Of a DNA stretch of 64,000 bases, positions 1 to 10,969 are shown in pieces; position 1 is the first letter of the stretch; each line of letters starts with the position of its first letter. Source of the stretch: Drechslerella dactyloides (taxonomy: Eukaryota; Ascomycota; Orbiliomycetes; Orbiliales; Orbiliaceae). Location of the stretch: contig JAGTWJ010000007.1 of the NCBI GenBank assembly GCA_020064725.1, forward strand, positions 682,001-746,000. Reading direction: 5' to 3'. The notes below the pieces were generated by a model that ran no database searches, was not told where the DNA came from, and saw nothing but the letters and a program-made list of their open reading frames with translations. Both the position numbers and the translations under genes were made by a program.

Positions 1-820
1 CACGTCGTATGGGCTAGTACTAGTCGCAGCCCGCGGAATCGGGGCGAGAATGATTGGAATTGGTAGGTGCTTGTGGGTAACGTACGTCTACAGCTACGTT
101 ACGGGCCCTAGCTCTGCTTTCTCGCTAAATGCCGCTGGCATCAACTTGCTGTCGTGTCGTGTATATATAGCAGTTTGTGATCGATGCCCTGTAAATCTGA
201 GTATATAGTATTCAAGCCACAGCGCCCGGCTAGCTATCGAATCGGCAGGAGATGCTGGTTGGAACGATTGTAATTGGCTGGAAGGGCCTGGATGCAACAC
301 AACCGGGTGGGTGGATTGTGGCATTTTTGATTCGATGGGATCGCTCGGGCATCTTATTGGAGGAGAGGATGTGACGATGCCTAAACGGTCGTGAAGGGCG
401 GTCGGTTATTTGCCCGTTGTGTCAATTTGCCACTGACCAGATCGGACGGAGGTACGTGAGAGTACGAGTATGTTTTGTGAATGTATGTTCGAGTAGGGGT
501 ATATCGGATCGCGAATTGTATCGATTAGGTGTTTGGCGGTCGCTTAGGTTTTGCGACTGGGCTGGTTTGGTATGGTTCGTCCGTTCGCAGAGATCGATGC
601 GGCAGCTAAAGTCGAGCTAGCGAGCTATCGATTGGTACGTGCGTGGAGCATGCGTTCGAGACATGAATGCAAATTCCGTTGAGCTGCGCTGCGGGCGGTC
701 AGCGTTCGCCTGTACAGATGTATACGTATGACGGTGCTAAAGGCATCGGTGGAGCGTTATCATTGGACCATGCGAGATCCGAGCTTCCGGTTTTTTTTCT
801 CGTGGTCAGTTTAGGAAGTG

Positions 821-841
821 TCGACGTCGACGTCGACGTCG
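821..841. repeat. TCGACG hexamer microsatellite
   Basis: Three and a half perfect TCGACG units. It lies in unassigned sequence. Confidence 0.9.
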
Positions 842-1116
842 GCGACATGGATGCAAGCACGGGATTGGGCTCTGCTCCATAGAGGCTAGGAGAGTATAGT
901 ATAGTATGCGAAGCCGTGACCGCAAGCACGAGGGGAGGAGGGAGAGGGATTTCTCGCAATCACATTCCTACCATGTGCGTGCGTCCATGCAACTATCTTG
1001 GCCCGCAGGTGGAGGGGGAGGAAGAGTAGGAGTAGGAGTAGGAGGGGAACTCCGGCCTCGTGCAACGTTGAGGAATTAGCGGATCCGTGACTAGGCGATA
1101 GGATGTATGGGAGGAA

Positions 1117-1133
1117 GGGAGGGAGGGAGGGAG
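1117..1133. repeat. GGGA tetramer run
   Basis: About four perfect GGGA units on the plus strand, in unassigned sequence. Confidence 0.85.
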
Positions 1134-4100
1134 GATTTGCGTGGGCATACGGACCGGAAGCGGCCATGTAGCTAGCAAATGCAGCTAATGTAGACTTTTC
1201 CTTTTACTCTCTTTTTTTTTCTTTTCAAGCTCACGGGTCTGTCTGGTCAGTGCATGACCGGCTGGATGGTATGCAGCTCGAGGGAGGGCTGGAGCGTCAC
1301 GGCTTCCCGGTCGAGTAATTGGACACGGAGCGGTCAGTATCCCCGGCATGTGAGGAGCAGAACACAAAAATCAAGATTTGAGTGTAGACGTGCGAGGGCA
1401 CCAAGCCGTTCCGGGTAGTGGAGATGCATTGAATTCAAGCTAGCCCTGCGGAGCTCAAGTTGTGCTAATGAGTGTGCAGGGAAGGGATTTGCCATGAATG
1501 GATAGACCTGTGTGGACTGTGTATGCACACAGCCCGGCCGGGCGATGGGATCACGAGGCTGGGATTAGGCCTGAAACTCTTTTCCTCTGGATGCAACGGC
1601 TGGTGGGGAGGAATAAAGCGGACGAACAAGCTGACCAACCGGATGGGCGACTGCGAGGAAAGACCGCCTGCGAGGGAGGTGTGCCGGACTGGGGGTGTGC
1701 GTGGGATGCATGTGCATCTGTAGACGGAAGGAAGAAGCTGCGGGTTAAGTTTAAGTCCTGCCCTTCCCGATTCGAGACAAGTCAGCTCGATTACCAGTGC
1801 GTATTAGCTTATGCCCCCGCCAAGAGGAACGGCATGACGAGAGATATGCGTGCATGAATTCTTTTTTTTTTACCTGCTGAGGATATCTGGCTTCCAAACA
1901 ACTGACAGAAGCGTAGCGTCGCTTCCCGAGCCGTGTCTCAACTCGTCTGCCGGGGCTGGGACCGTTCGGGTATAGTCCATCCAGCTACAGACGGCTGATT
2001 TCTGCTCTCTCGCTTGCTTGCCTGCCTGCCTGACTGCGTGTGTAGGTGCGTGCTTGCGTGTGTGTGTATGCGTGCTTGCTAAGCTCCCCGCTCGTGAGCT
2101 CTGCTGATAGGATGGACGGACGACGAGGGTAGATACCTCATGTACATACGGGAGGAAAAGAAGCGTAAGCGGCAGAGGACGCATGCTAGCGTTAACTGGC
2201 AGGGTAAGGATGCCGGACGGAAGAAAGGGCTGCACGGGGTCCATGGATCTTCGGATCCACGGCTGAGAGCTGAACTCGAAGGAAGGAAAGAAGGAAGAGA
2301 AGTCATGCTTGATCACGTCGCATTGGCCGTACCGCCGTGGATGCCAACATGCATGACCGCACGCACGTCTGTAAGTGTAAATGTTAATGTCTGGTTGAAT
2401 GCGGTAATACACGCGAGCTGAGGCGTTGGTGGTGGCGTGGGTTCTGCGTCGAGGCGAGGCAGATGTCGATGTCGCTGGCGATCGAGCGGTGTTAGGGAAT
2501 CGGGCGATCGCGGGGCCCCGATGGCGGTCTTGAGGCCAGACAGTCCGATGGGCGGAAAAAGGAACGAAGGGATGGAAGATATGGAGCGGCGCTTCGATCG
2601 ATGCTGATGGACTGCGTAGGATCGAGCAGCCGCTCGATAGACGGCACAGCCTTGTTCTGCGCCTATGATGGTATCAGCAGCGATTCACTGTGGATAACCG
2701 TCGCGTCGGCGTGCGACGGGTGGCAAAGCTGGTGCAGAATGGTCTCGCAGGGAATATTTTAGGTTATGACCTATCTATCATTGACCATCAATCGGCCTGC
2801 GAAAAGCCGCCTGTGGAAAGTGCGAGTCCAGCGCGCGGGGAGGAATTCCGCAGGACGAGGTAATTAATTAATTGCGGAGAGAGCATATTCGCATAAACGC
2901 CCTTGCGTCGCGGCGGGCCTGGCGTGCAGAGTCGACATGGGCCGGGTAAATCTTCGGAGGGCGAGTGTAATTACGGCCAGCGGGAAAATGCTGGTCGCTG
3001 GATATGTTTATCAGACGTCGGTCGGTGGACATTGTTATTCTCGATGCTAAACTTGCCCCGAGGCCGATGTAGAAGTGCCGACGGCATGTTGGGATGGATA
3101 TCGCGAATGTGGATATTTTAGGATGCTGATTGAATAAGCGCCTTGTTTCACGAGCCGGTCTACGGATGAAAGCAGGCGTCTACACCGACATTTACATTCG
3201 CTAGAATTCAGAAGATCTAGGACGTCTAGGACTTCAACTTCAAAGATCGTAAGATGGAATACTGCGTTGTGCGGCCAAACGACAACGTTCGGGCGGCGGT
3301 CGTGATAATTAACCGCCCGCAATCACGAGAAGAAGTATGGCACAGCAGTCCGTCGACAGGGGTTTAGTCGAGAGCAAACACGGAATTGCATACGGCCCGC
3401 GGCTAGAGCCATCTCGAAGGAATAGATATCACTCTGGCCACATTCATCGGCTTGTTATCTTTTTGTTGAGGCTTCGTCGGCCGCCAATCAGACGTCGAGC
3501 TGAAGTTTCAGTCCAAGCGCTCGCCTAACGCTGGCTGGCTGCTGCTGTTGCGCCATAAATTTGGCATGCGATTCTTTTCGATCCGAGGAAAGGGACCAAG
3601 CAGTTTTTAAGCTTTGACGATGCGACGGCCAGCCGCCGGGCGCCCGGGTGGAGATCGATCGCTGGGACGCGATACAAATGATCAATGACCATCCGAATAT
3701 TATGACCCTTGGACCCTGGCCCACACGATTGCACAGACTGTGAAATGTGACTGACAATGTGATTGTATTATTGCATTGCATGCAATTGTATTGAAGCTGC
3801 TTCCCGTCGACGGTCGCATGACCAGCGAAGCTTTGAATCTAGAAATAAGGGAGCCAGCCATCTTGCAACAGCCACAACGCAGAGCCCAGAATTAATTGCC
3901 GGCGCACGGACGCTGGAGGTCTTGAGACGAGCACAATTACCCGACGGCAACCTGTATCGACATGAAGCCTGGGAATTTTTCTTTTCGCCGTGGTATTGAA
4001 GATGGGTGGTAGCATCCATCGCCGGTGTTACCAGTTACAGCGCACCGACAATAGTAAATTATTCGGATGAAATGCGCCATCAGTATTTAGACTTGACCAG

Positions 4101-4559
4101 ATTTTGTTGCATATTAGATCTCCAGCACGCGAGAGTATAAATTGAAAAATCTTGAAGGAATCATGGTATACGGATACACACAGGAGCACCACTTGGGTAT
4201 ATTGTTGTATTTATTTGTAAAAATGAGTGCATACACAGCACACAACAGCACAGCTCATATTCCCACAGTGGGGACCAGAACTTACACAGGCTTATCTGCC
4301 CCAGATATATCCATCGATCCTGATCAAGATATTGCTATTGGATCAAGGTTGATTTTGATCCCAAGGTAATTTTATGTCAAAGTTTTCCGCTTCCACATCG
4401 AGTGCCACTGCCTGTATAGCCTCTGCACATCAGTAAAGGTAGATGGAAAGGATATACACGCAGCGCAGTGAATCTGTACATGCCTAACGCCATACCCATA
4501 GCCTGAAGATGTAGCAATAGTGGTTACTTCAATACCCTCGGCGCCCGCGTCACCTAGCT

Positions 4560-4593
4560 AGAATACCACAGGTTGCGAGTTGTGTGGTATTCT
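4560..4593. repeat. Perfect 11-bp hairpin with TTGCGAG loop
   Basis: The left arm 4560-4570 (AGAATACCACA) is perfectly complementary to the right arm 4583-4593. They enclose a 12-base loop, GGTTGCGAGTTG. The loop resembles the GGYTTRCGAG core of the small dispersed elements found at 7.8 kb, 8.2 kb, 38.3 kb, 58.2 kb and 60.6 kb. No T-run typical of a factor-independent terminator follows, and none would be expected in a fungal nuclear genome. The hairpin is seen directly; its link to the element family is an inference from the loop. Confidence 0.75.
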
Positions 4594-5136
4594 GCTCATG
4601 TCGCGCGGTCCAATCTGAGGCCTCCCAGACGTCGCGGTCCGCGACAAGCAACCCGATTGGCCAGTCGACGACACGAGCAGGATCCATCACAATCACCACT
4701 CTCCCGCATGAGCTAGACCGATCCCGACATGGCTTATTAGTGCGCTCTCTATAGCACGCCGTCAGCCACTGCTACCGCCAACCGGGCTAGCTTGCGAAAA
4801 GGTACCTCCGCACGATATCAGAGCAGGTACAGGTACACAATGTCATTCTCACGTCAACCGCTGCACGCCGCAAACCTTATTCATTAATCCCTCCGCGATC
4901 GAATATAATCTCGATATCTACCCGCGGTACTCGTCCGATCCGATTGACACCTTGGCGGATGTCGCACCTGTAGATACTCACTTACACTCTCTGCCCGTCG
5001 ATACACACGCTTCACGTATCCGCAGTCCGCGGTACAGATACAAGAGCAAGTCGACCCGATTGCAAGTTTACTATCTACGTACGCTTACATCCTAACATGC
5101 TGATTGGTACAGACTTGCCGAGGATATTGACACGCG

Positions 5137-6678
5137 ATGGAAGGGCTGCCCACGGAACTCATCCGTCGCGTGGCAGGGTACACCTCCTACCCCACCCACC
5201 TCGCCCTCTCGCGCGTCTCCCGCCGCGTCCGCGCCGCCGTCGTCGACTGGGCCGTCTACCGCGCCATCGTCGACAACGGCGCAGCCGAGGAGGACAGAGC
5301 CCATCTTCTCCAACGTGAGGGCGCCCAGGAAGAGAATTATGACGAGGATTATGACGAACCAATCGGTCCGTGGAAGTGGAACCCGATCACCAGCGCGATG
5401 CCGATACAGCTGTGCGCGCGCTACGCGTGGATGGACCACCAGGCGCGCAACCTGCCGCCGTTCGAGCGCTTCAAAGACGACGACTACGTCCGCCGATTCA
5501 CGCTGTGGGCCGGCGCCCTCGTCGCCCGACGACGTAAGCTCATTACCACAAACTCCATTCCACATATATATACACCAGCAGAATAGAGCTAATGACCATT
5601 AGACCCCTTCATCGCGGCCCTCGGCAAGCGCTACCTGCGCGGCAAGTCCTTCGGGCTGAACGACTACCCCGACGAAGCAATCCTAATGTACACCATCTCC
5701 TTCTGCCGCTCCGCCGCCATCCTCTCCGCCGAGCCCACCTTTGACGACATGACCAACCTCATGATCTCCCAGCGCGCGCACATGGCCGCCGACGACCCGC
5801 GCCTGTCAATGTGGTGGAGCGGCATCATGACCGCCCTGCACGGCGCCGATGTCTTCGAGGGCAACGGCGCGGGTATGCACCGCTCCTTCGAGGGCACCTC
5901 CGTCCCGCGCACCTCGCGCGAAATCAACGAGTCCTACGCCCCGCCCGCGCCGGAGAACTGGATGGTCGAAAAGGTGCTGTCGGCCTTCTCGCTCCACGAG
6001 GTCTGCGTGCGCACCATCGGCGTCATCGGGTATCGCGTCCGTGGACTCATGACGTTCAACGCCGCCCTCGCCGACCCGTGGACCAACCGCTTTGCGAACG
6101 GGCCCGGGTGGGGCCCTGACGGGCCGGATCCGCGGATAATCCGCCCCCCGCCTACCGCGTACGATATCCCGTTCGACACCTTCATGGACCTGCCGGATCC
6201 CGGCGCGGAACCCGCGGAGTTCGTATGGTGCCATCTGCACCGCATGGCGACGCGCGAGTTCCTCGAGGCCGGCAAATGGATGGGCGTGTACACCTACCGC
6301 GGCATGAACGAGGTGGACCCGCCCATGATCGATATCAGGTTCCGCGCCGTCGATTTACCCGCGGACGACAGCGTTGATGACAGCGGTGGCGGTGGTGGTG
6401 GTGGTGGAGGCGCGCGGGACGACGTGCTGGACTTGACGGCGGCGGGGTTCGATGGCATCGGCGACTTTACGCTGTACGGCAAGCTGTACCGGGCGACGGG
6501 CAAGATGGTCGTGAAGAAAACGTACTCGATGGACGCGCTGAACGGGCAGACGTGGGAGTGGCTTGTGTTCATGACGCCGTTTGGCATCGTGGGGCGGTGG
6601 GGGGACCGGTTCTTCGGCGGGTATATCTGGCTGTGGAAGGAGGACTGGTACGCTTCTTCTTTCCCTTCTCTTTCTTAG
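5137..6678 (+). CDS. F-box-type protein, function unknown
   Basis: Two exons, 5137-5533 and 5603-6678, are joined across a 69-bp intron (GTAAGC donor, CTAAT branch point, TAG acceptor), giving 490 residues. The first about 40 residues (MEGLPTELIRRVAGY, then an Arg-rich helix with LSRVSRRVRAAV) look like a degenerate F-box, which would recruit a target to an SCF ubiquitin ligase through Skp1. The rest is Trp-, Gly- and acid-rich with no repeat or catalytic motif I recognise. A glycine run near residue 400 is encoded by a GGT microsatellite and is probably length-variable. The ATG is the first in frame and no upstream frame extends it. It converges on the DUF1770-type gene with about 120 bp between stops. 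The F-box call is moderate; the target is unknown. Confidence 0.72.
6384..6408 (+). repeat. GGT/GGC coding microsatellite
   Basis: About eight GGN glycine codons lie inside the F-box-type gene. They encode an uninterrupted glycine run. Confidence 0.8.
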
Positions 6679-6799
6679 ATATCGATTGTGGTATGGATGC
6701 ATGTATGTATTTAGCTAGTGTACAGCGGACGTGATATAGACGGATCCTGGGATCCAGCTTCCATTTCATTCAATGTATCGCTCATTGAACCGTCTGTAT

Positions 6800-7421
6800 C
6801 TATCGAGACGTCTTCTTGACCGGGTACTCCCACCCGTTAACCTGCCACCCTACACCAATACTACCAGTCAGCTTCATGAACAAATATAAGGAGGAGAATG
6901 GACGTACACCACCGCCGCACGCGCGCGCCGAGACCCTCGCCCCGAAACTTGACCCCGCGATTCCAATACCGCCACCCCAGCAGTCCCAAGTTCCACAGAC
7001 ACCCCTGCACCAGCGGGAACAGCACCTGGTCCTTGACTGTTATTAGCGCGACGAGCCAGTACTTCCCGTCCGCCACCGCCTTCTTGATACTCGCGAGATA
7101 CGACTGCTCGAACCGGAGGTCCGGCAGCGGCGGCAGCGGGCGGTGCAGACCGCGCTCGAGCGTATGGTGGGACTGGTAGAGTATCGACGAGGTGATCGAT
7201 GCTACGTCGTCGTCATCGTCGTCGTCGGCTTCCAGCTCCTCGACGTCGCGCGCCGCGTCTTCGAGGTCGTCGCCCTCGTCGAAGGAGGAGTGGGAGGGCG
7301 TTAGTACCGTTTTCGAATCAGCGGACGTCGACGGCGCGATGGAGGATTCCGGCGTCGCGTTACGGCGGATGTGCGCGTCCGTCAGCGCGGACTGCGCTGC
7401 GAGGAACGGGACGTCGGCCAT
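6800..7421 (-). CDS. DUF1770-type fungal protein
   Basis: Read on the minus strand: exon 1 is 7421-6908 and exon 2 is 6849-6800, across a 58-bp intron with a GTACGT donor and TAG acceptor, giving 187 residues. The ATG at 7421 (AAGATGG context) is the first true start; the open frame upstream of it has no ATG. The middle has an Asp run (about residues 65-71). The segment LPDLRFEQSYLASI (near residue 101) and the C-terminal WQVNGWEYPVKK recall the fungus-specific family of unknown function DUF1770; this is from memory, not a profile search. A hydrophobic Trp-rich stretch around residues 120-150 could touch a membrane. Role unknown. Confidence 0.75.
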
Positions 7422-7835
7422 CTTCAGCTTCGATTGCGGGGGGGTTTCGTGATGATGGCGGAGGGCGGTGACGTTGGGCGGAGTACTACTAACATGCCAC
7501 GGATTCGAGGACTTGACTTCATGTTGTATTTTTGCAGTCCAACGCAGACTCGCCACGACGTGGATATCACAAGCCGACTAACTCAGCCGACATGGATGCC
7601 ATGATCTAACGATTTGGGCATAGCATGTATATGAAAAGGATATATAATTCAAATTTAATTGACAATACGCTTTGCGCGATAATGAACATATATCAGTCTC
7701 CCCTTCGATTCTTTCTTCAACCTCTTCTCCGTCTGCGTTGCCAATCGGAGGTGGGAAGTACATATGTTGATAGCCAGCCACCATGCATCAGGCTTGACCG
7801 GCCGTCTAAGATATTCAGGAAAATATACGATTAAA

Positions 7836-7878
7836 AGGTATATACAAAGGCGTCTGGCTTGCGAGACAAGACATATAC
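7836..7878 (+). repeat. Mini-element copy, imperfect flanking repeats
   Basis: A 23-bp segment, 7846-7868, ends in GGCTTGCGAGACA. It is bordered by AGGTATATAC (7836-7845) and AGACATATAC (7869-7878), which match at 8 of 10 positions. The right flank begins exactly after the AGACA end, as in the three clearer copies. The weak flank match keeps confidence low. Confidence 0.4.
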
Positions 7879-8225
7879 CCAGACCTATAGTAGGACAGCA
7901 ACAACACACAGATGATACGATAATGGCCGCCCCACTGGAAGTGTATTTGTCAAAGTATGATTTGAGGACAGAGGTATTTTAGACGGAGAGCTAGATGTAG
8001 AATTCTAGAAGCGAATACTTGTTCACCAAGGAAGGTCCTGGGTGAAGTGTAACACTTGTAACCTGATACAAGCTTCGGCTGGGAATTCTTGGGGCGGAAG
8101 CTATCTTAGGAAGTTTGCGATACCCCGAATTCGCGAATACGGGCCGCACCCCTGCAAATTCCGGATACCCCAGATTCGCCCCGCGAAAAAGGGAACTGCT
8201 TCCCCTGAGATTTTGGTGGGAACCC

Positions 8226-8273
8226 AAGTTACACGCAGTTAGCTAGTTTTGGTTTACGAGACAAAGTTACACG
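8226..8273 (+). repeat. Mini-element copy with 10-bp direct repeats
   Basis: The direct repeat AAGTTACACG occurs at 8226-8235 and again at 8264-8273. Between them lie 28 bp (8236-8263) ending in GGTTTACGAGACA. The second repeat starts at the base immediately after AGACA. The arrangement is what a small insertion with target duplication would leave. It is seen in the sequence; mobility is inferred. Confidence 0.7.
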
Positions 8274-8362
8274 AGCAATCTGTACGTGCTTGCAAAACAA
8301 GAAAGTCTAAGCATCACCAGGAACAGCTGCCAACCAAGCTTCCAAATAGTAATGGTGCAGTT

Positions 8363-8413
8363 GAGCTTGGCTTGTCTTGTGAACCGGAGGCTTGACGCAC
8401 GTAGAGCTTGGCT
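8363..8413 (-). repeat. Mini-element copy with 10-bp direct repeats
   Basis: On the minus strand a 31-bp unit runs from 8403 to 8373, starts TACGTGCGTC and ends GGTTCACAAGACA. It is bordered by perfect 10-bp direct repeats (GAGCTTGGCT on the plus strand at 8363-8372 and 8404-8413). It matches the unit at 60639-60669 at 26 of 31 positions; four of the five differences are transitions. Confidence 0.75.
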
Positions 8414-8464
8414 GGTCGGAATTGTTATCTTGAGAATCGTATTCAACTCTCTACCTGCCGAGCA

Positions 8465-8520
8465 AAGCTCGGACCTCGTATTTTGAGCCTCCAAGCTCGG
8501 ACTTCGTATTGTGACCTCGA
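8465..8520. repeat. Two-copy 28-bp tandem repeat
   Basis: Two adjacent copies begin AAGCTCGGAC at 8465 and 8493, followed by YTCGTATTKTGA. Differences are few and mostly C/T. They lie about 210-260 bp upstream of the secreted-protein start. Confidence 0.75.
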
Positions 8521-8587
8521 GATGTAATTCACAAGATAATTTCCAAATCGTAGCTTCATTATAGATATAATCTCTCCAAAAATTTGC

Positions 8588-8593
8588 TATAAA
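8588..8593 (+). promoter_or_regulatory. TATA-like box of the secreted-protein gene
   Basis: TATAAA lies 137 bp before the ATG at 8730. It is followed by a pyrimidine/CATC-rich leader and an A-rich CAAAATGG start context. Spacing is plausible for a fungal core promoter; the transcription start is not known. Confidence 0.45.
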
Positions 8594-8729
8594 TCGAGCT
8601 GGTTTCCACTGCTTTAACATCGTCATCATCATCAATCACTCGCATCAGCACAATCATACAGACATACAACCATCAACAAGTCTTATCAAAGATAAATAAC
8701 CTTCTTTAAATTTTAACAAAACATTCAAA

Positions 8730-9530
8730 ATGGTTGCCATCTCCAAGACCGCTATCGCTATTGCATCCGTCGTCGGACTCTTCAGCGGCGCCATCGCCGT
8801 TCCTGTCGAGGAAGACTACGTCAACACTCTCATTACCGCGCCAGGTCTCCCAACCGTCTCCGAATTGGGACTCACCAACGCCGATTTCCGCAAGGCCATT
8901 GCAGGTAAAAATTTAAATCATCTGAATATTTCTCCCGAGCAACTATAACCTTGAGATATATATCTAATCCTAAATACTGTTTTTTGCCATTATAGATGCT
9001 GAGGCTACAATGAGCGTCGATTCCGCGAATGATCGCGACATCCTCAAGCGAGCTGGACCTGCATTCTGCTGGCCGTTTGGCAGATGCAAGTACCAGGACG
9101 CTCTTGCTTGCGCCGAATACCTAGGAAAGATCGGGGACAGGGATTGCGAGGTGAGGAAAGAAGTTGTTTTCTGCGCGAGAAACGGCTGCAAATGGACCGG
9201 CAAAGTGTATAAAGGAGATTACACCAAGTCCAAATGGTAAGAAAACCGCTTCCTTAAAAGATTAAAAGCCAAAAAAAAAGGAGAAAAGTCGTGCTAATTA
9301 CATTTTGGTCCGAATAGCGGAGACGTCAGAGCTGCCGGTGGCTGGGTCATCTCAGCCTGCAGAGATCCAAAGACGGCCGACCTAAGTGGTAGGTTTCCCA
9401 TCTCAATCAACTTAAGTTTTCTTAGGTTCTCGATATTTGATATAACTTTCTAACGAATGATCGAAAACTCATAGGAACCCAAGTCGCCAACGGCAACGAA
9501 AACATGGCCGTTATTGTCAGCCACCCCTAA
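8730..9530 (+). CDS. Small cysteine-rich secreted protein
   Basis: Four exons (8730-8904, 8996-9236, 9318-9388, 9475-9530) join in phase to give 180 residues. Residues 1 to about 22 are a clear signal peptide. A propeptide-like segment follows and ends in a Lys-Arg pair at residues 76-77, a likely Kex2 site. The mature part of about 100 residues contains eight cysteines, compatible with four disulfides. The likely location is therefore outside the cell. I do not recognise the family: I looked for the KP4 and Hce2/Ecp2 patterns and did not find a convincing match, so effector, antimicrobial or other secreted roles all remain open. It sits alone in an AT-rich block next to repeated mini-elements, unlike the housekeeping genes on either side. 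Confidence 0.8.
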
Positions 9531-9999
9531 GTAAATTCGAACGAATTTTATCTGAGAGAGGGAGCAAGAAAGAGAGAAGGAGTCGGGATGGGGGAGCCGC
9601 AAGCAAGAAGAGGTGTATAGAGGAAATCTATCACCATTTTGTCCAATGTGACTTGTATATTATTATAGACCCCGGATCAGTACCAATAATTGACAATTAT
9701 AAGAGGCTCTTTATGTCAGCTACGCCTGTGCCGTGAAACTATTTTTATTTGAATATTAGATATTGAATAAAAAAAACAATACAGAGGCTGAAATATTGAT
9801 ATTCTTCTTTACAAGTACCAAAAGAAGGGGAAGATTCAAAAGTCTCTATAGATGCTGTGTGTTGACAAGTGTTAGGTTGTGAGAGTGTGATCGCGAAGTG
9901 GTGTAGCTTCGGCCGGTTAGCGAGCTCAACGCCACTATTTAGAGCTACGCTTTCAGAACTCAGATTGCAACGGTCTCAACCGGTAAAAAATACACCGCG
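9531..9999. other. Intergenic spacer before HIS6
   Basis: The spacer is AT-rich and holds the 3' end of the secreted-protein gene and the promoter of the histidine gene. No further feature was recognised. Confidence 0.6.
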
Positions 10000-10969
10000 A
10001 TGACAAAATTCCGACCCTGCATCGACATCCACGCCGGCGTCGTCAAGCAGATTGTCGGCGGCACCCTCTTCGATGCACCGCCGTCGGACTCGTCGGCGCC
10101 GCCGCTGGTCACAAACCACACGTCCGCCCTCCCGCCGTCGCATTTCGCCGCGCTCTACAAACAGCACAATCTGACCGGCGCGCACGTCATCATGCTCGGT
10201 CCGAACTGCGAGGCTGCCGCGCGGGAGGCGCTGGACGCATGGCCGGGCGGTATGCAAGTTGGCGGGGGCATCAATGCGTCGAACGCAGCGCAATGGCTGG
10301 AGCGCGGCGCGGATAAGGTACCGTGAGTCCAGTCTCGTCCACATGCACGACCCTATCTACTGCGCGCTACCGAGTGGAGTGAAGCTAACGGGTGCGGTAC
10401 CGATGCGCTGTATAGGTCATCGTCACATCGTACTTATTCCCAGACGGCAAGTTCTCGCTGGACAGATTGCGCGAGCTGTCGGTCGCGGTAGGCAAGGACA
10501 AGCTGGTCGTAGACGTTAGCTGCCGCCGGCGAGACGACAGATGGTTCGTCGCCACGAATAAATGGCAGACGATAACGGATACGGAAGTGACGGAAGGTGC
10601 GCTACACTTCACCATCTATCTACAATGCCCGCCACTACAAGCGCAGCTAATCGTGTCATAATTTTTTTATTTTACGTAGACACACTGTCGCTGTTATCGG
10701 AGTATTGTTCCGAATTCCTAATCCACGCAGCGGACGTCGAGGGCCTATGCAACGGCATCGACGAGGACCTCGTCCGCGCGCTGGGGAAGTGGAGCCGCAT
10801 TCCGACGACGTACGCTGGCGGCGGGAAGGATATCGCGGACCTGGATCTTGTGAGGAATATTAGCGGCGGACGGGCGGATCTGACGTTTGGCAGCGCGCTG
10901 GATATATTCGGCGGGGATAAGGTGCGGTTTGAGGACTGCGTGAGTTGGAACAAAAGCTACGAGGGGTGA
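10000..10969 (+). CDS. HIS6: Phosphoribosylformimino-AICAR-phosphate isomerase (histidine step 4)
   Basis: Three exons (10000-10317, 10416-10596, 10680-10969) give 262 residues, the usual length of the yeast His6 family (about 261). The enzyme isomerises ProFAR to PRFAR in histidine biosynthesis, in the cytosol. It is a single beta/alpha barrel: RPCIDI near the N-terminus carries the catalytic Asp (residue 9), VGGGIN and LVVDVSCR are phosphate- and active-site loops, and FLIHAADVEGL, YAGGGK and LTFGSALDIFGG are family hallmarks of the second half. This is the eukaryotic HIS6 type rather than the shorter bacterial HisA. Both introns are short; the first has a GCTAACG branch point. No Gcn4/CPC1-type TGACTCA site was seen just upstream. 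Confidence 0.96.

Larger units (their letters stand above)
1..5136. other. Gene-poor leading region
   Basis: No protein family was recognised on either strand in this 5.1 kb. The open frames are short, overlap each other on both strands and show no conserved motifs; the longest (1870-2412, minus) is Cys/His/Arg-rich without a pattern. The stretch contains simple repeats: TCGACG units at 821-841, a GGGA run at 1117-1133 and TG/TGCC-rich sequence near 2010-2070. It also holds a strong inverted repeat at 4560-4593, listed separately. The last few hundred bases probably include the promoter and leader of the F-box gene at 5137. Confidence 0.6.
7422..8729. other. Intergenic block with small dispersed elements
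   Basis: No gene is recognised. The block is locally AT-rich, with islands containing at least three copies of the AGACA-ended mini-element (7836-7878, 8226-8273, 8363-8413) and a 28-bp tandem pair (8465-8520). The last 150 bases form the likely promoter and leader of the secreted-protein gene at 8730. Confidence 0.65.

Noticed and set aside
8730..9530. Assignment of the cysteine-rich secreted protein to the KP4 or Hce2/Ecp2 families
   Set aside because: Cysteine count and size are compatible, but the spacing and core motifs do not convincingly match either family, so no family name was given.
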